NCBI GenBank assembly: GCA_945910005.1
Contig: OX246739.1
Span: forward strand, 10,886,292 to 10,950,291
Direction of reading: 5' to 3'
Source of the DNA: Isoperla grammatica
Lineage: Eukaryota > Arthropoda > Insecta > Plecoptera > Perlodidae
Length of the DNA: 64,000 bases
Shown here: in pieces, positions 33,618 through 46,641 of the stretch
Layout of the letters: the number at the start of each line of letters is the position of its first letter
Position numbering within the stretch: the first letter of the stretch is position 1
Position numbers and translations under genes: made by a program
The notes under the pieces: model-generated
The model's database searches: none
Told to the model about the DNA's origin: nothing
What the model saw: the letters and a program-made list of their open reading frames with translations, nothing else

Positions 33618-36600
33618 TTTCTTCTTTCTCTCTCTCTTTCTCACTCATTGTCTTTGGCATGAAGTAAAGTTTAAATGGTTCTGTTTCTTAACGAAATTAT
33701 AAATACAAGTGCGCATTGGAACTATTTTTTGGTGGTTGATTTCTTCGAATCAGTTTCTTTCATTTATTTCAATCAAGGAAGCTTCTTCAATAATAATGGA
33801 ATATAACTGAAGTCATCGAGACAAACAAATTTCCAAGTAATAATGCCAATGTTACTACCATCAAAACTATGTTAATTTACAATTACGTGTTTTTTTTTAA
33901 TGCAACGATGCTTTTGATTTATTTGATTGATTTGGATATTATCTTTTTGTTTAAAGACGACAAGACACTTATTTATATAACAAAAAGACAGACATAATAA
34001 TTGAAGGCACTTAAAGTATGTATTATATGATTGAAAGACGTGATCAAGTGAGAATAGGAAGAATTTTGGCAGGTGGTCGGATGTGTAATACATGCTCGGT
34101 ATAATTCTGTGCCTCTAATTATTCCAAAACATGTACACGCTTGAAATGATTGATAAGAAATGTACTAATAAGAATTTGAATAAAAATAATGATTCACCTC
34201 ATCTGGTGAGAATCTGAGAGCTTAGTAGACGATGACAGTTGTTGTATCACCTAATTGATTAAGAATTACAATCAAGTAATGTGTACATTCTATGCAAGGT
34301 TCTGTCCATGTACTTAATATCGACTGTCAATCATGTTAATTAATTAATCCGAAGGCTAGACTCGTTTATTTTTTTTATTTTTACTTATAGTCTACTAAGT
34401 GCTTCGCACCCGCATTCTCATACATATTTTGTCCATATATTATGTGTTTATCCCTAATATGCTTGAATATGATATTATTTGTTATATTTCAATAATCTTT
34501 TCATGGGTGTTTTCACGTTCCCTTCTAACGCTGATTGTATTGTGTGTATAATAAAAGCCACTACTTGGCTGAGCGTATTTTATCTAAAGTAAAAAAACTT
34601 TGGGTCAACCCCCTCGTGGACGAAGTTCACAGCTTGACTTATTGTACTAAAGACACATTTGCAATCAATCTTGTTACAAAAAAACTTCTCTCCTTTTAGT
34701 GCGACGAACATAATGAAAATGTAAAAAGTGGAACGAAAAGTAAAAAAACCAGTGGAAATAGAAAATTCAAAGAAGATGAAACAAAAATCAGATGAAACGT
34801 TAAGTTTACCGAAACTAGTTGAAGTCGAGACTACGACTTTCAATAGTACAACTCAGCGCAGCGTTTGAACTCAATTAATTAAACGTTTTATTTCGTTTCG
34901 TCTCGATTCGAACATCTGCATTGCGTTTAAACGCTGCAATAAAACTGACTAACAAATAACAATGAAATCACAATTCACTGAAGTAGAAATCGAAAAAACA
35001 TTTGTCGTTTTAGTTTTATGCAGACAGTGTTAATTCGGTCTAATGGAGATTTCCCCCACAGGGGTGTCGGACTGTTTTAACGCGCAAGATTCTATCAGCG
35101 CCCGTTTTAATCTTTATAGAAGCTAAAATGTAGATTTTATGTTCGAGTTCCTGGCTTTATTTTCTTAGCACGATTTATGTAAATTTTGTTTTCCGCATAC
35201 ATTTCGAATGAAATCGCGGATGTATGATGGCTTCGAGTCTGTATGAAACATGATGGGTTGGGTTGGGCTATCAACGCTTCACCGCTGTCTCTGCCGAAGA
35301 CAGCTGCCGTTCTAAAGCTGGCGTGTTCTATTAATTTACCTCTCAATTTCATGCCTGGCTGCAGAGATTTGTCTTTCTACGCGTTCCACATGTTGTTCCA
35401 ATGAGTTTTTACTCACCGCCTTGAATAAACTTCACTCATCGTGTTTTACATCTTTCAAAATAACGTGGCAAAGATTTGTGCGAAGAATGTTTTTTAACTC
35501 TGAATGTCTTTCTAATTTATGCTCTCTAAATGTGTCCTCTCAAAGATTCACGTTTTTATTTCTCCCAGAGCATTCTTGCTTTACTTTGCTTTAGGCATAT
35601 ATTACACTTTAATTTCATTTTATTACTATTTCTGTGTTTCTTTTCATCTTGAAAAAGCAGAAAAGTATACTTTCTACAAAATATAAATACTGTACGCAGG
35701 TAATTTGTATTCAGAAATGTTGCGGATGGAGATTTGATTGCTGTGTAGTATATGGCATGCTTAAAGCGCTCTTCCCCTTTTCGGAATAACCAAATAGTTT
35801 GTTTTGACATCTTACGAAGAACCTTAATCATTCCTCTTTCAGCTTTCTCTAGTAGAGTTTGGTAATTTTCTTTTTCTTTTTCTTTATCAAACAAAATGTC
35901 TCCACTCCGGAATAATCAAGATAAATACAAGTTGACATTCTCCTTTTGTGGAAGATAGTTCATGAAGTATGTGGCTCTTTTTATCGCATTATAGTTTCCA
36001 GTGTCTTGTCTCTGCCCTTGAGTTAAACAAAAAACCAAAGCGTATCTTAAACCTTACATTGCAACTCTTTCGTTAACCCACGTCAAGCCCTCAGAGCGTA
36101 TCAACTCGAAATAATAAATCCAAAATCGAATAGAATAAAAAGAAAAACAAGTAAACACTTTTGAAGAGTTGATACTTCTGAAGTTGTAACTTCCCTTTGA
36201 ACTTTATGGCTAATTTCATCTTTCCACTCCATCGATCTCCAAAACTTGCTTCCTCTTGGGAATGTTGAGTTGGTTGATCGTCCAAACATCCTAGCAAATA
36301 GATCTTCAAAATGAATTCACTTTATCAATACGCCAATGCAAATTATGTAGCAAAAGCGAGACGGAACTTTGTGATTTAGGAACACTTCCAACAGTGTGTT
36401 TAACTGTGTCATTCGTTACAGATATTGCGCCCATGACGAGGCTGTTGATGTGTAAAATTGACTTTATTTATGTACGTACAAAGACTAATCTTACCAACTT
36501 AGAACTTACAACAACTTACCATTTGATCAAAACCATTTATACGGTTGTTTACTGAACCATCTTAACAGACGATTAGTAAATATAAGGAATCCGCTATCTC

Positions 36601-36630
36601 TCCATTGCGGGTACTTGGTAAGGTACAAAT
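33618..36630. other. AT-rich stretch, no gene seen
   Basis: The longest frame of the window (112 codons, minus strand, 35556-35894) lies here. It is Lys-rich because of T-rich plus-strand DNA and shows no domain. A moderately GC-rich patch at 35040-35360 carries GACAGCTGCC (E-box) and several CpGs and might be regulatory. Confidence 0.5.
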
Positions 36631-36636
36631 ATAATT

Positions 36637-36654
36637 ACCCACCCACCCACCCAA
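36637..36654. repeat. (CCCA)n microsatellite
   Basis: Four CCCA/ACCC units in a row. Confidence 0.9.
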
Positions 36655-37237
36655 CCTACGTATGTTTGTTTTAATTACATTATAATAAATTATCACAGAT
36701 GAAATTTTATTAGTATTTTAGCCGCACAGGTCATAATTGTCAGTTGAGTTTGGATTGAAGGTTTCCATCATGGTAAATTGGATCATGGTAAATTTACAGC
36801 CAAATAAAAATTTAAAAATGTACAAAACATCCAAAATACTAAATACAAAAAACGTATACCCATATTTATTTTCATTGTTAACAGAGCATGTTATGATAAA
36901 ACTAGTTTATTGAACAATTCAAAATGCTCCAAGTATGGACTTAATATTTGTCAGCTAATTCACTGCCAGCCATTTACAGCTCCACTGCAACCTCAATAGA
37001 CGTACTTTCATTGTTGATCATTATTGTGTGGGCAACTATTCCGAAGACTAAACGAAACACTGAGACCCACCCTTTGATTGAATTTACTATGTACTAATAT
37101 TTGGTAATTGAGATAGTCTCTGTATTGTAGAATGCTTTGATTAATTTGATTAAGCTTTGTCTTGCAGAGACAATTGAAAAGCAATCTTGAACAGCGTTTA
37201 GTAAATGGACAGTTACAGCCTCATACACATAGCACAA

Positions 37238-37475
37238 AGCCACTTGCGGGCGCAACTGTTGACTTGCGTCCGGACCCACAAAACCGGATGCACAAAAGGA
37301 TTTGCCGGCGCAAATATGTGCGGAAGCTCCGTAAATTTGCGGCTCAATCGACTATCCCGCAAATAGCTAAAAATTCATCCGGATTTGCTCAAATTTATTT
37401 GCACCAGCAAGTCCGCCATTTTTAATGAACGGAAAGTTTGCGTCGGCAAATCTTTGCATGTGCATGAGGCTGTTG
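37238..37475. repeat. cluster of GCAAAT / ATTTGC words
   Basis: At least nine copies of TTTGC or its complement, in both orientations, often extended with CGG (for example GATTTGCCGGCGCAAAT, AATTTGCGGC, CCCGCAAATA). The arrangement looks like the subterminal repeats of a DNA transposon. No clear terminal inverted repeat or target duplication was found. Two overlapping plus-strand frames cross it and seem incidental. Confidence 0.45.
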
Positions 37476-37935
37476 CACGACAGCAGATCGAAAGTGTAAA
37501 CAATTCAGTTGGAGTAGTTTCTACGGAAGACTTTGAGAGACTAATTTATTTACATGTAGAATGTGTCATTAGATAAGTCAACCTTAAAAACGCGTGTGAC
37601 TCGTGTCTAATCGCCATAATCTACAGCCATGTGAAGCCGTAGTGGGACGGTTATTAAATAGCAATTGGGTACATAGTACGCCATGCAGTAAATACTCAAA
37701 TATAGAACAACACTGTAGTGACCCGTACTCCACACAAGAATATTATCGTATTATTTTATTATGGTATTAAGGTATGGTAGGGTAGGTAAACCCACCTTCA
37801 TGGAACCCTATGTATGAAAATTTTAATCGATTTTTAAATACCTTGTCTCTCATTTTATTATTTTGTGGCTTTGAATTTTGAAAAACGGATCAGTCTATGC
37901 CTCAAAATAATTGGTTTAGTAACGATAAATAAAAG

Positions 37936-38054
37936 GGCGCGAAAAACGAGCCGCCGCCTTGTAGAGTGGATTTGACGTCATGGTTTTGTTCTTTGTACGC
38001 TCACCACCTCAGCGATTGGTCTGTTACGCCACATCTTCAGAATCATTGCGTCAC
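37936..38054. promoter_or_regulatory. promoter-like motif cluster (E2F, CRE, CCAAT)
   Basis: Contains an E2F-type GGCGCGAAAA (37936-37945), a CCGCCGCC block, full CRE TGACGTCA (37973-37980), inverted CCAAT (AGCGATTGG, 38011-38019) and TGCGTCAC (38047-38054). An A+T element ATAAATAAAAGG precedes it. The motif set suits a promoter, but no associated exon is evident. Confidence 0.35.
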
Positions 38055-38109
38055 AGCCACCTGTACGCGTTTCAGATCCCCGAGTTTAAACTTCAATAAA
38101 TGCGACCAC

Positions 38110-40390
38110 ATTAAACCCATTTAAAAATTTCTTTTTTACTTAGGACTTGCATTAATATACTTTTTGTATCTGATACTATTAAACTAAGTGTTTGGTTTAA
38201 CAAAAAAATCGTACACGTGTTGCCTATTGTGATTAGAAAGCCCTGACGAGGGATAGTCTGAAAGATCAGGTTCTGATCCCCAGTAGGCTGAGGTTTTAAT
38301 ACAATAACTATAGCAACATAAAATATTACATATACAAAATATACATCTTCATAGATAAACATACCTCTTGTTCAAGTGCACTTTCACACATCAATAGACT
38401 TGTTGATGTTTTCTTTAGAATGTGTTGTCGCATGGTTCGTCCTTACCGTAACCTATGAGCACACTTTGTAACCAAAATACATTGGTAACCTTCAAGCTTC
38501 AACCTTCAAGAGTAATAAAATTGCATGCCAAAAAATAAATAATTCACGTATACATTAAATAATAGTGTATTAAAATATCCCTAGCTACCCTTAATACATT
38601 TCAATAATACCCTAAAACGACACCGTCCGGGTTGTCCTGAACGGTAGAGCATTTCTTGAAATGTTATCAAACCGATTTGCAACTAAATATTTAAAGTAGG
38701 CCCTAATTGTAAAAATCATTTAAGTTTGTATTTTTAAACTAAATATACAGGAAATGTACAATTAACTAGGTCTATCTCGGGGAGAAATCATAACTTTGGG
38801 CCTACGTGTTAATAACTTTGTCAGGTTCTAGAGATGGTAGAATTGGGCATTTATTCGAAGTTACAAAACTGGGTTTTAACTTTAAAGTGTAGCACCATAC
38901 TGTGAACAAACATTCAAAGGTAAAGTTTGTCCCCTGGTCGATTAGTGTAAATATTGCTCGATGGTTTGATCCACGTACTGTAAAACAATATTGTTCCACA
39001 GCATTGGTCTATAGATTGGCTCAATGCTGTTCATTTCCAGTATTTAAGTATATTAAGTCAAGCAAGAACAGAACTTCAGAATGTAAGCGTACGGCTCTCA
39101 AAATACCGCAATGAAAACAGAAAGATGCCCTAGAGTAGCTACGCTCCATTGTTATTGGAAAACCCAGTATAGCTGCGTCTGTATATATAGGCTAACAGCG
39201 TGGCAATTAGAGAACAAGGACCCAATGATCAGCATTACTGCTGTACCGTCTCCTCTTTCCACGTCAGTTACGTTGAAAAGTGCCTGTTAGTTCTCGCTAG
39301 AAAACAAAGGAAATTTATTTTTGTGTTTCCTTAATTACATTGACCAATGCAGTATTGAAAGGCGTGAAATTGCAAAGCTTTACAATCAAATCGTCGCGTC
39401 TACTTTCACAAACGTGTGTTCACTTTTTGAAGCTGAAACCTTTTTATGTGATGAGTTGATACATTATTCATGTTGTTAAGTTACTCTTTTTGGATTTCAC
39501 TTTTTGGGTGACAAAGCAACTTGTGTAGTTTAATGAAAAGGTTAGCAATATCAGTATTTTTGGAAATACTTAACAATAATATCATTAGTTTTAATATCAC
39601 ATTAACCACAGTTATTTGGCTAGTTGTTTTTAGAAAACATGCTGTCATAAAGTACGCAATAACGCTCGCGGCTGGAGGAGCGCACATTTACCGAGTTAGA
39701 TTAAAAAATTCAAATAAATACGGATACTAAACAACGCAGGTAATCATGTCAACATTTCTGTAGCATGTTTAGGACTAAAATAATTATAAATTAATGTGAT
39801 ATAATTATTCGTTATAGTAACTAGGACATTATAAAAGCAGGACCATTGAAACTCAATGCCAGTACATTGGAGAAAACTTTGCACACAAAGAAGTTTGTCT
39901 AAACAAAACAGAAACTCATTATCTTCTTGAGTTGGTTTGCGTGTTAGGTCAGACCAATTGAGTTAGACATTGTATACTTGATAGATTAAATTTTAAACAA
40001 AATTGATTTTTTCTGAAGACAAGCTGATTCGAAATAAATCCTCGGACGGCAAAGCACATCATTGTCTTCTAAACGATATTAAACTTGAGCATAACATTGT
40101 TCTCTCTGGGTTCGATGAGCCTCTTGTGACTGACCACCAACCACCTGCTTGTTCTGTAAGCTTGACATATTAATATTACTGTGCGATTTGTTAGCAACAG
40201 TTTATATTAAATCTGTAGTAAGATCAAGAAACTAGAGGCAGACAGACTAAGCGTTTCGAGGCAAAATTATATTTAAATGGAGGTAAACATATAATATTAA
40301 TCAGTGTCAAATGTGTTTAGGGCTCAAATATGTTTATGTTGAGACGTTTGTTTAGCGAGAAGTGAAATAAATAAATACATTTGTATTTGT
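38110..40390. other. AT-rich stretch, no gene seen
   Basis: Unique AT-rich DNA with short overlapping frames. No repeat or domain recognised. Confidence 0.55.
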
Positions 40391-40394
40391 TGTC

Positions 40395-40490
40395 CACCCA
40401 CTCAGTTACAATAACTGATTTTCAGTGGGGACAATCTACACTTTATTATTATGATTCGTTGCTATGACGGTTCCAAAGTCTCCGTTTACA
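40395..40490 (+). mobile_element. SINE core copy
   Basis: ACCCACTCAGTTACAATAAC, TGATTTTCAGTGGGG and, further on, TTCGTTGCTATGACGGTTCC and GTCTCCGTTTAC match the blocks at 31083-31175 (opposite strand) and 45640-45904 (same strand). Confidence 0.6.
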
Positions 40491-40590
40491 TGTACAACAG
40501 TAACGTATAATAATTTTCGAAGTTAAAAAACACCAGCCCGAACCGGGAAGCCAGAAAGTGTGATTGTGATTCTCATATCTCTTGCACAAG

Positions 40591-40669
40591 CTTTCTCTCT
40601 CTCTCTCTCTCCCTCTCTCTTTTTTTCTCTCTTTTCACCGTATCATTATTATTATTATTATTATTATTA
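40591..40669. repeat. (CT)n then (ATT)n microsatellites
   Basis: A CT-rich tract (40591-40630) gives way to eight ATT units (about 40645-40669). Confidence 0.9.
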
Positions 40670-40869
40670 ATATGCATTATTCTCGTTAGTATTTAAGTAG
40701 TATTTTACTCCTTATTCTTATATTTGAAATAGCTTTGAAATAACTAAGCATTAATAAGAGCTCACGCTAACGTGAATTAATTCTTCTCAGACTTTATTGT
40801 ATAGTTCTTTTTAACAAACAGAGTGAAAATGTAATGCTTAATGAAACTTGCTTGATTAAACTTGTAAGT

Positions 40870-40970
40870 TAATTGTATTGTATTGTGTAAACACGCTGGT
40901 TATGTAAGAAAATACCTCATAATCTTAATCTTGCCAGTTGAAATAAAACATCAATCAATCAATCAATCTC
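40870..40970 (+). mobile_element. LINE-like 3' end with (ATCA)n tail
   Basis: TTGTATTGTATTGTG, a small hairpin (GGTTATG with the later CATAATC), TTAATCTTGCCAGTTGAAAT, AAAACATC and an (ATCA)n tail at about 40950-40968. This parallels the 33460-33617 end (TTAATCT-GCC then AATAAAA then ATCA repeats). No coding part is seen. Confidence 0.5.
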
Positions 40971-41707
40971 TCTTTCTCTCTCGCTCTCAATACGGTGAAT
41001 GGAGAGTCGCAATGTGTAATCTCAGCACTCGACCTGGTCATCGAGGTTGAGGCGTGGGTTTCATTGATGGCCCAAGTACGGTCGACACGCAACTCACAAA
41101 TAGGCCTAGGCCTGACATGCGGCACGATTTATTTATATGCTCGACCCGACAAATAACCTGGCATTGTATTCTTACTTGCAATCATGCGCATTAGTTTCAA
41201 AAAACAATTATTCTGTGCATCAGAATCTGTGTTTTAAATTTTAATTGTTTTGGAAGTATTTGTTCATACAAATCAAAATTATTTATATTGACTGCATGGC
41301 CTAGTGCAAAGAAAAATTCACACTTAATTGGGCACTAAATATTTTAAAGTTAAAAATGTCATCCGAAACCATCAATATTGATATTGAATTGAAAACTATC
41401 AGATAATTTGAGATATTACCAAAAGTTCTGATTTTATCCAAAACGCAAAACAAATTAAACCTTTTTGGTTTCTGTATGCAGACTTTGATTATAAACAGTT
41501 CTGTATAAATCCTTAATTCAAATTTGGATTAGATGCTTCAGAAAACTGACAAACAAGCAATTATTTTGAACGGTGCCTATAACTGTATGCCTTTGTAATA
41601 AACCAACTATATGCTCTTTCGACATAAAATCTCAGTATGAGAGTCTTTGCACAACAATAACCTAATTCTGGAAATATAACTGTCAGATATTCGCTAGTAT
41701 AGTTTAG

Positions 41708-41723
41708 CCCCCCCCCCCCCCCC
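41708..41723. repeat. poly-C run, 16 bases
   Basis: Uninterrupted C run followed by TCCCC and further C-rich sequence. Confidence 0.95.
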
Positions 41724-41759
41724 TCCCCACACCACCCCTCTTTCACACCTACTAATGTT

Positions 41760-43370
41760 ACTGCGACAGCCGATAGTTGAGAGAGAGATGAGCCAAGGGA
41801 TTAGGTGGCTTCGTACTATATTAGCCATTTTGCTGAACAATATTGACATGCATACATTGACACCAAGCTAGGAATGATATACAGTAACATATCATGGATA
41901 ATGAATACAAATCAACCTAATGTGTTTAGTGGAATCACGTAGAAAATCCTGTATATACTTTTCCTGTGTATACATATATGCGATGCGGTATAGATTATAC
42001 GATGTCAATTTAACGTTTTTCTTTCTCTTCATGAAAATCACCAATAACATATTTTATATATATGACCATCAAACAGCGATTCGGCATCTTGTTACTTTAA
42101 TTATAATACCGGCACAAAGTACCTGCTGTAACTGAAAGCAATTAAATTATATTATAAAAAGAAACATGAAAACAAAACAATTCACTTTGTGTCTCAAATA
42201 TATAATTGAATAAAATTGCCAATTCTGTTTCCATTCTTATGCAGAGATGCACTGGTAATTGAAAGTTAATGGAGTTTTCGTTTCCAGTGACAGCGACGTA
42301 TTCTGTTCTTGTGTTTTTATTCTTGAGAGAATAGTTGGAAAAGGTTGTCGATCTCACTCAGAAGAAGAAAGACCTAAGCGTGAAGTGGGAGGGTTGGCTA
42401 CCTCGTGCCTGCTACTGCCTTTCAGTTGATTGCAATTTACATGATTAATCCTTTGTAAGGTCACTGGCTTGGACTAATCATCTTCATGTCTAGGAGGAAA
42501 TTTACCGGTAAGATTAAACAAGTTACTTACGAATGGTCATAAAATCTACAAATTTGAATTTGAATAATATTAAATGCTGTTTGATTCTTTCTGCCGTGTC
42601 GAATAAATGTTATATTTCACGACAGCATGTGGGCTATCCTCAGAAGAAAGACCAAACAAACACAAACTTAAGCTTAGTAATATTTGCATTTTTTTTTTAT
42701 TTGTGACAAATCTGGGTTCCATGTAAAGTTACACAATAAATTATCTGCAAGCTGAACTAAATATTATAAATCTATATTTATTGTAGTGTCAAATAATGTT
42801 CTCTTATGACGTAGCTAGCATGTAAAGACACACAGAATGATTTGATAAGGGTTTTAAATTGGCTTAACATTACATTACCAGTATTAAAATCCTATATCCA
42901 TGTCACGTTAGAAAACTTTTTATTCTTCCTTGCATTGTATTCAGCACTTGACCCAGGATCTATATTTGCAGACCAAGCGTGTTAACTGGGTCAAAGAATG
43001 ATGTCACCATAACACTGAATGCTCACTCGGACTTTGTGAAGTAAATATCTCAAGAAAAACGTCCAGCTAGATTTATAAACTAGTATTGACAATGAGTGCG
43101 CCTTGCTATCATTACAAGCGCAAGGTTAGTGGATTAACCCATTATCATGTATGCATGTATGGAAACAGTGTGGTGCCCACACAATTGTCTGTCAATTTTC
43201 ATTACTGTCACTGCCATTTTACAACCTCGGTCGATGAATTTGATATTTCCAGTGGTTTGTGGAGACCAGAGGATAAAATCTCTTTTTAACTCAATTACCC
43301 CTCGTTATTTATTCATTGCAATAGTTTATTTTCCTGTGTCATCCTGACCTTATAACATCCATTAACACTT
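41760..43370. other. AT-rich stretch, no gene seen
   Basis: Short overlapping frames only; no repeat recognised. Confidence 0.55.
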
Positions 43371-43377
43371 TTAACGT

Positions 43378-43880
43378 TTGTTAAAAAGAGCATCGGTTAA
43401 AAAGTACACTCCTATAATGACTTCGCCAATCAAGATTATTGTTAATGTTGTACTTGTTATAAAACGGAGAATTAACGTTGTTTCTCGTGTACATGTTAAT
43501 CGATTAAATTGTAAGCTAGCGTGTGCTTTAGGTGTAATTAAAATAGCCAAGATCTTGGATATTGATCATGTTTCACGTCGCGTTACGCTAACAAACAGGT
43601 GTCCATTAACGTTATGCGAGGCAATTAATCTTGTCGTTCAAGGCGAGAGCAAAGAAACTTAGCAAATACGACCTGTAATGACCTTATGAAACTATTCACC
43701 CGTCAATAAGAACCGGGTTGATTAACGCCTTGGGGTCCGCGTATTAATCCCCCGTATAACTCTCTGCCTAATCTTAGATCGGGTGTACAAAGAACAAAGA
43801 ATGGGGAGATGGGGCGTGGCGAAGATATTCCCACTTACCCTCGCGTCTTTATAATCTTTCCTGAGTAATTAAATCATCTA
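43378..43880. promoter_or_regulatory. candidate regulatory element rich in homeodomain, TCF/Sox and KLF sites
   Basis: Multiple TAAT-core sites (TTAATCGATTAA, GTAATTAAAA, GCAATTAATC, GTTGATTAACG, ATTAATCCCCC, GAGTAATTAAAT), two adjacent ACAAAG words (ACAAAGAACAAAGAATGG, about 43789-43806) and GGGGCGTGG (KLF/Sp-like, about 43812). The 94-codon frame at 43378-43662 has no recognisable domain. The site density is seen; an enhancer role is inferred. Confidence 0.25.
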
Positions 43881-44069
43881 TAAGGCGACTGCAAATAAAG
43901 TAAATTGAACTTACTCAAACTATCTCTGTGTAATGTTGACAGTGTGGTCTCAAGTTCTCCATAGTCACTCATCCGATCCTAAATTACCTTCCACTCTGAT
44001 ACATTAACATGATATGTAAATTATCACAGAATCATGAGGTAAGAGAGAAGTTAGAGCTGACACGGTTGA

Positions 44070-44079
44070 GGGGGGGGGG
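44070..44079. repeat. poly-G run, 10 bases
   Basis: G run followed by A and a further GGGG. Confidence 0.95.
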
Positions 44080-44609
44080 AGGGGATTGAAATCTGTTTTC
44101 AAAATGAAATTCAGTAACAAAATACTGCGTTACAATTAATAAACAACATAAATCTTGAAACGAATTGAACTCAATAAAGTTATGGTTGTAGTTTTTGTTT
44201 TCAATATACCTTACTTGGAAACTAGGAAAACACTTTAGTGACGCGTTGACAAGCGAGCACGTCCGCATTCATGAACATTATGAGTGACCAATAGTTCTCA
44301 AAGTAAACGCTATTGTTCAATATTAAAATGTGCATATCAATTAGATTTTCCATTGCCATAGCCACTTCACTTACAGAGAGCAAAAAATTACATAAACATG
44401 ACGGTATTTTAAAATTGATTTCTCGTATTTCTCAGTGATTTTAAGTTTCAGGCCATCATAAGCACTTACCAATAGTGTACACACGATGATTACAATGGTT
44501 CAAAGCTAATTTCACCATTCTGGACAATTTGTGATAGCAATTATTATTTACATCAATAATAACTTCACGTCGGAACGCCTACTGCATGGTGAACATTCAG
44601 GTGATACCT

Positions 44610-44647
44610 ACGAGTATTTCGAGAAGAAATCTCGAAATTATACTCGT
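44610..44647. repeat. small hairpin
   Basis: ACGAGTATTTCGAGA pairs with TCTCGAAATTATACTCGT except for a three-base insertion, leaving a five-base loop. An (AT)-rich tract follows at 44645-44680. Confidence 0.7.
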
Positions 44648-44924
44648 ATATATAATATATAATATAATTATAATTATAAGGAAAAAAAACGCGTTCTCTT
44701 CAGGACTGAGGACATTCTTCAATCAGGATTGCCGGTGGTGCAATCGTACCCATAGCTCCCATAACCCAAATCGGAGTATTGCGTGTTAACGCTCAGCCGT
44801 GCATTTCTATCGGTGTTATATTTACATGTGGCTAGAGAGTTATATTTGTGTATCGCAGTGTGTTATTTCAGTCACGATACGAATCATGAAAGAGGAACGA
44901 GGGCACATATCCGCGCCGTGTGCG

Positions 44925-44998
44925 GGGTTCGAACCCAGGTCCCCGGGTTCTGAGCACTCAGACATCCGCTCCAACCTCATCAACCACTGTAGACTGAA
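44925..44998 (-). repeat. tRNA-like SINE head
   Basis: On the minus strand GTGGTTGATGAGGTTGG (A-box region) is followed by GATGTCTGAGTGCTCAGAAC and a perfect B box within GGGTTCGAACCCC (44934-44946). The would-be anticodon loop has only four bases, so it is not a functional tRNA. The pol III box arrangement suggests a SINE head of a different subfamily from that at 45525. Confidence 0.5.
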
Positions 44999-45524
44999 GT
45001 TTTTTTTCGTAGGAATACCTGTTATAGGGTGCATATCAACTCTACCTGATGTGATGTGCCCTTCTTCAGGTGACTAGCTAGGTATGTCACGGTGCATAAA
45101 AAGTTGAGAAGGGGTATGGAAAATGAAAGGGAATATGAAGAATAAATAGAGAACTTAGAATTACTGTAAATGTAAGCAAACTGAACAAAAGTTCAAATAT
45201 ATGAAAATGACGTATGACGGCATCGTGATTATGATCGTAATCCGGAAATCGTTAAAGAGTTAACTTACTTGGTTCTTATGACGCTGTTCACAACAAAATC
45301 GTAACGTTGTAATGGATTGTAATGTTAAATCATATGTCTACAACATTGCGATCTCGATTACAATTACGACGCCGTCAATTGTGGTCGGGCCTTAAGCACC
45401 GTAACCGTTTAACACCCAACAACAATCAATCATGCTGCTCTGATAAGATCACACCAGATATCGACCACATCTTACCCAACAACGGACCGTCCAATGTTCA
45501 ATAAGTCATCAGTCATCACCGATA

Positions 45525-45910
45525 GAGTTGGCTGCGCTGTAGCACGCGACTCTCTTATTCGGGAGTTGTAGAGTTTGATTCCTGCCTCGGCAATACTCAC
45601 TTTTTTTTAAATAAAAAAAAAAAAAATCACATTTAGAGTCTACCCACTCAGTAACGAAACTGATTTGCAGTGGGGGACTTTAATTTAAAGCGATTAAACC
45701 AACCCTGTAGGCTCAAACACCATCGACGAGTGAGCGATAACCAATCAAAGATCGATATTTCAAATACGAAACATATTATGAATCAGTGATTGGACAGTGC
45801 GAACACCTGCGGACAAATGTCAGAATCAACAAGGCTAATTCAGAACAACTTTGAATGTATTGAGTGCTTCGTTGCTAGGACGGCTCCAATGTCACCGTTT
45901 ACTTATTCCT
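45525..45910 (+). mobile_element. tRNA-derived SINE, longest copy
   Basis: A tRNA-like head (GAGTTGGCTGCGCTGTAGC, then a B box GAGTTTGATTCCTGC at 45571-45585) is followed by an A-rich linker (45601-45626), then a conserved core (45627-45736) that matches 55829-55938 on the other strand at about 90 percent. A distal block (45866-45904: TTCGTTGCTAGGACGGCTCC, GTCACCGTTTAC) is shared with 40395-40490 and 31083-31175. A 110-bp core shared in two copies and a shorter core/distal version in two others imply at least two subfamilies. Confidence 0.65.
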
Positions 45911-46635
45911 TAGCCAAGATTTCCCTTATACGTAAGGCGAATCATCAGTTTGAGTTCTAAAGCATATTCCTTTCCAACTATCGCACTGCTCTTACTGGTA
46001 ACTATAGAGGGAGGGTTGTATTATCCTTGCAGTGCCATTCTATGCCCTATTCGAAAGGTGGGAATTACAATGAAAATAAATGTAATTATTTATCAATTAT
46101 ACCTTTTCTACCAGTATTAGTTTTCAATTCGTGCTGCGAGTTCTAAATTCTACTAATGAAATGGGAGTAATGACTCAAGTTTGAACAGTAGCCATCTTTA
46201 GATCGATTCACTTTTGAATTACAGTAATTAAGTAGAGTTGGTATTTAATCATTTGAACAATTTACGATAGCAATGATTGTGTTAGTCGTTCAAATTGACG
46301 TCGCTCTAGTTACTATCGCCATACGTCAAAAACCTTGAACATTCGGTTCAATTGTAAATGGAAAATACAATCCCTTCTAGCGTGTGATAATATTGGTTAC
46401 AACGACGACTGATAGAAGACGCACACAGTTCTAACAAACGATTACAGCAACTTGTAATCCAGACTGAAAGTTTCCTTTAATCATAAGGAGATTGATTACT
46501 TAAAATACACTTAGGATGTATTCAATTTACATTATATGATCATCCTTAAACAATACGGCATCATCCTAGACGTGTTCATAAGGTACAATGTTCTCTATAT
46601 TGAAAACAACGTAATTTCCTATTTTAGAAAGTCAT
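45911..46635. other. AT-rich stretch, no gene seen
   Basis: No domain, repeat or motif cluster recognised. Confidence 0.55.
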
Positions 46636-46641
46636 AATAGT

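Noticed and set aside
35556..35894. Longest open frame (112 codons, minus strand)
   Set aside because: Lys-rich composition follows from T-rich plus-strand DNA. No domain, splice or start context was seen, and this length is expected by chance in 64 kb.
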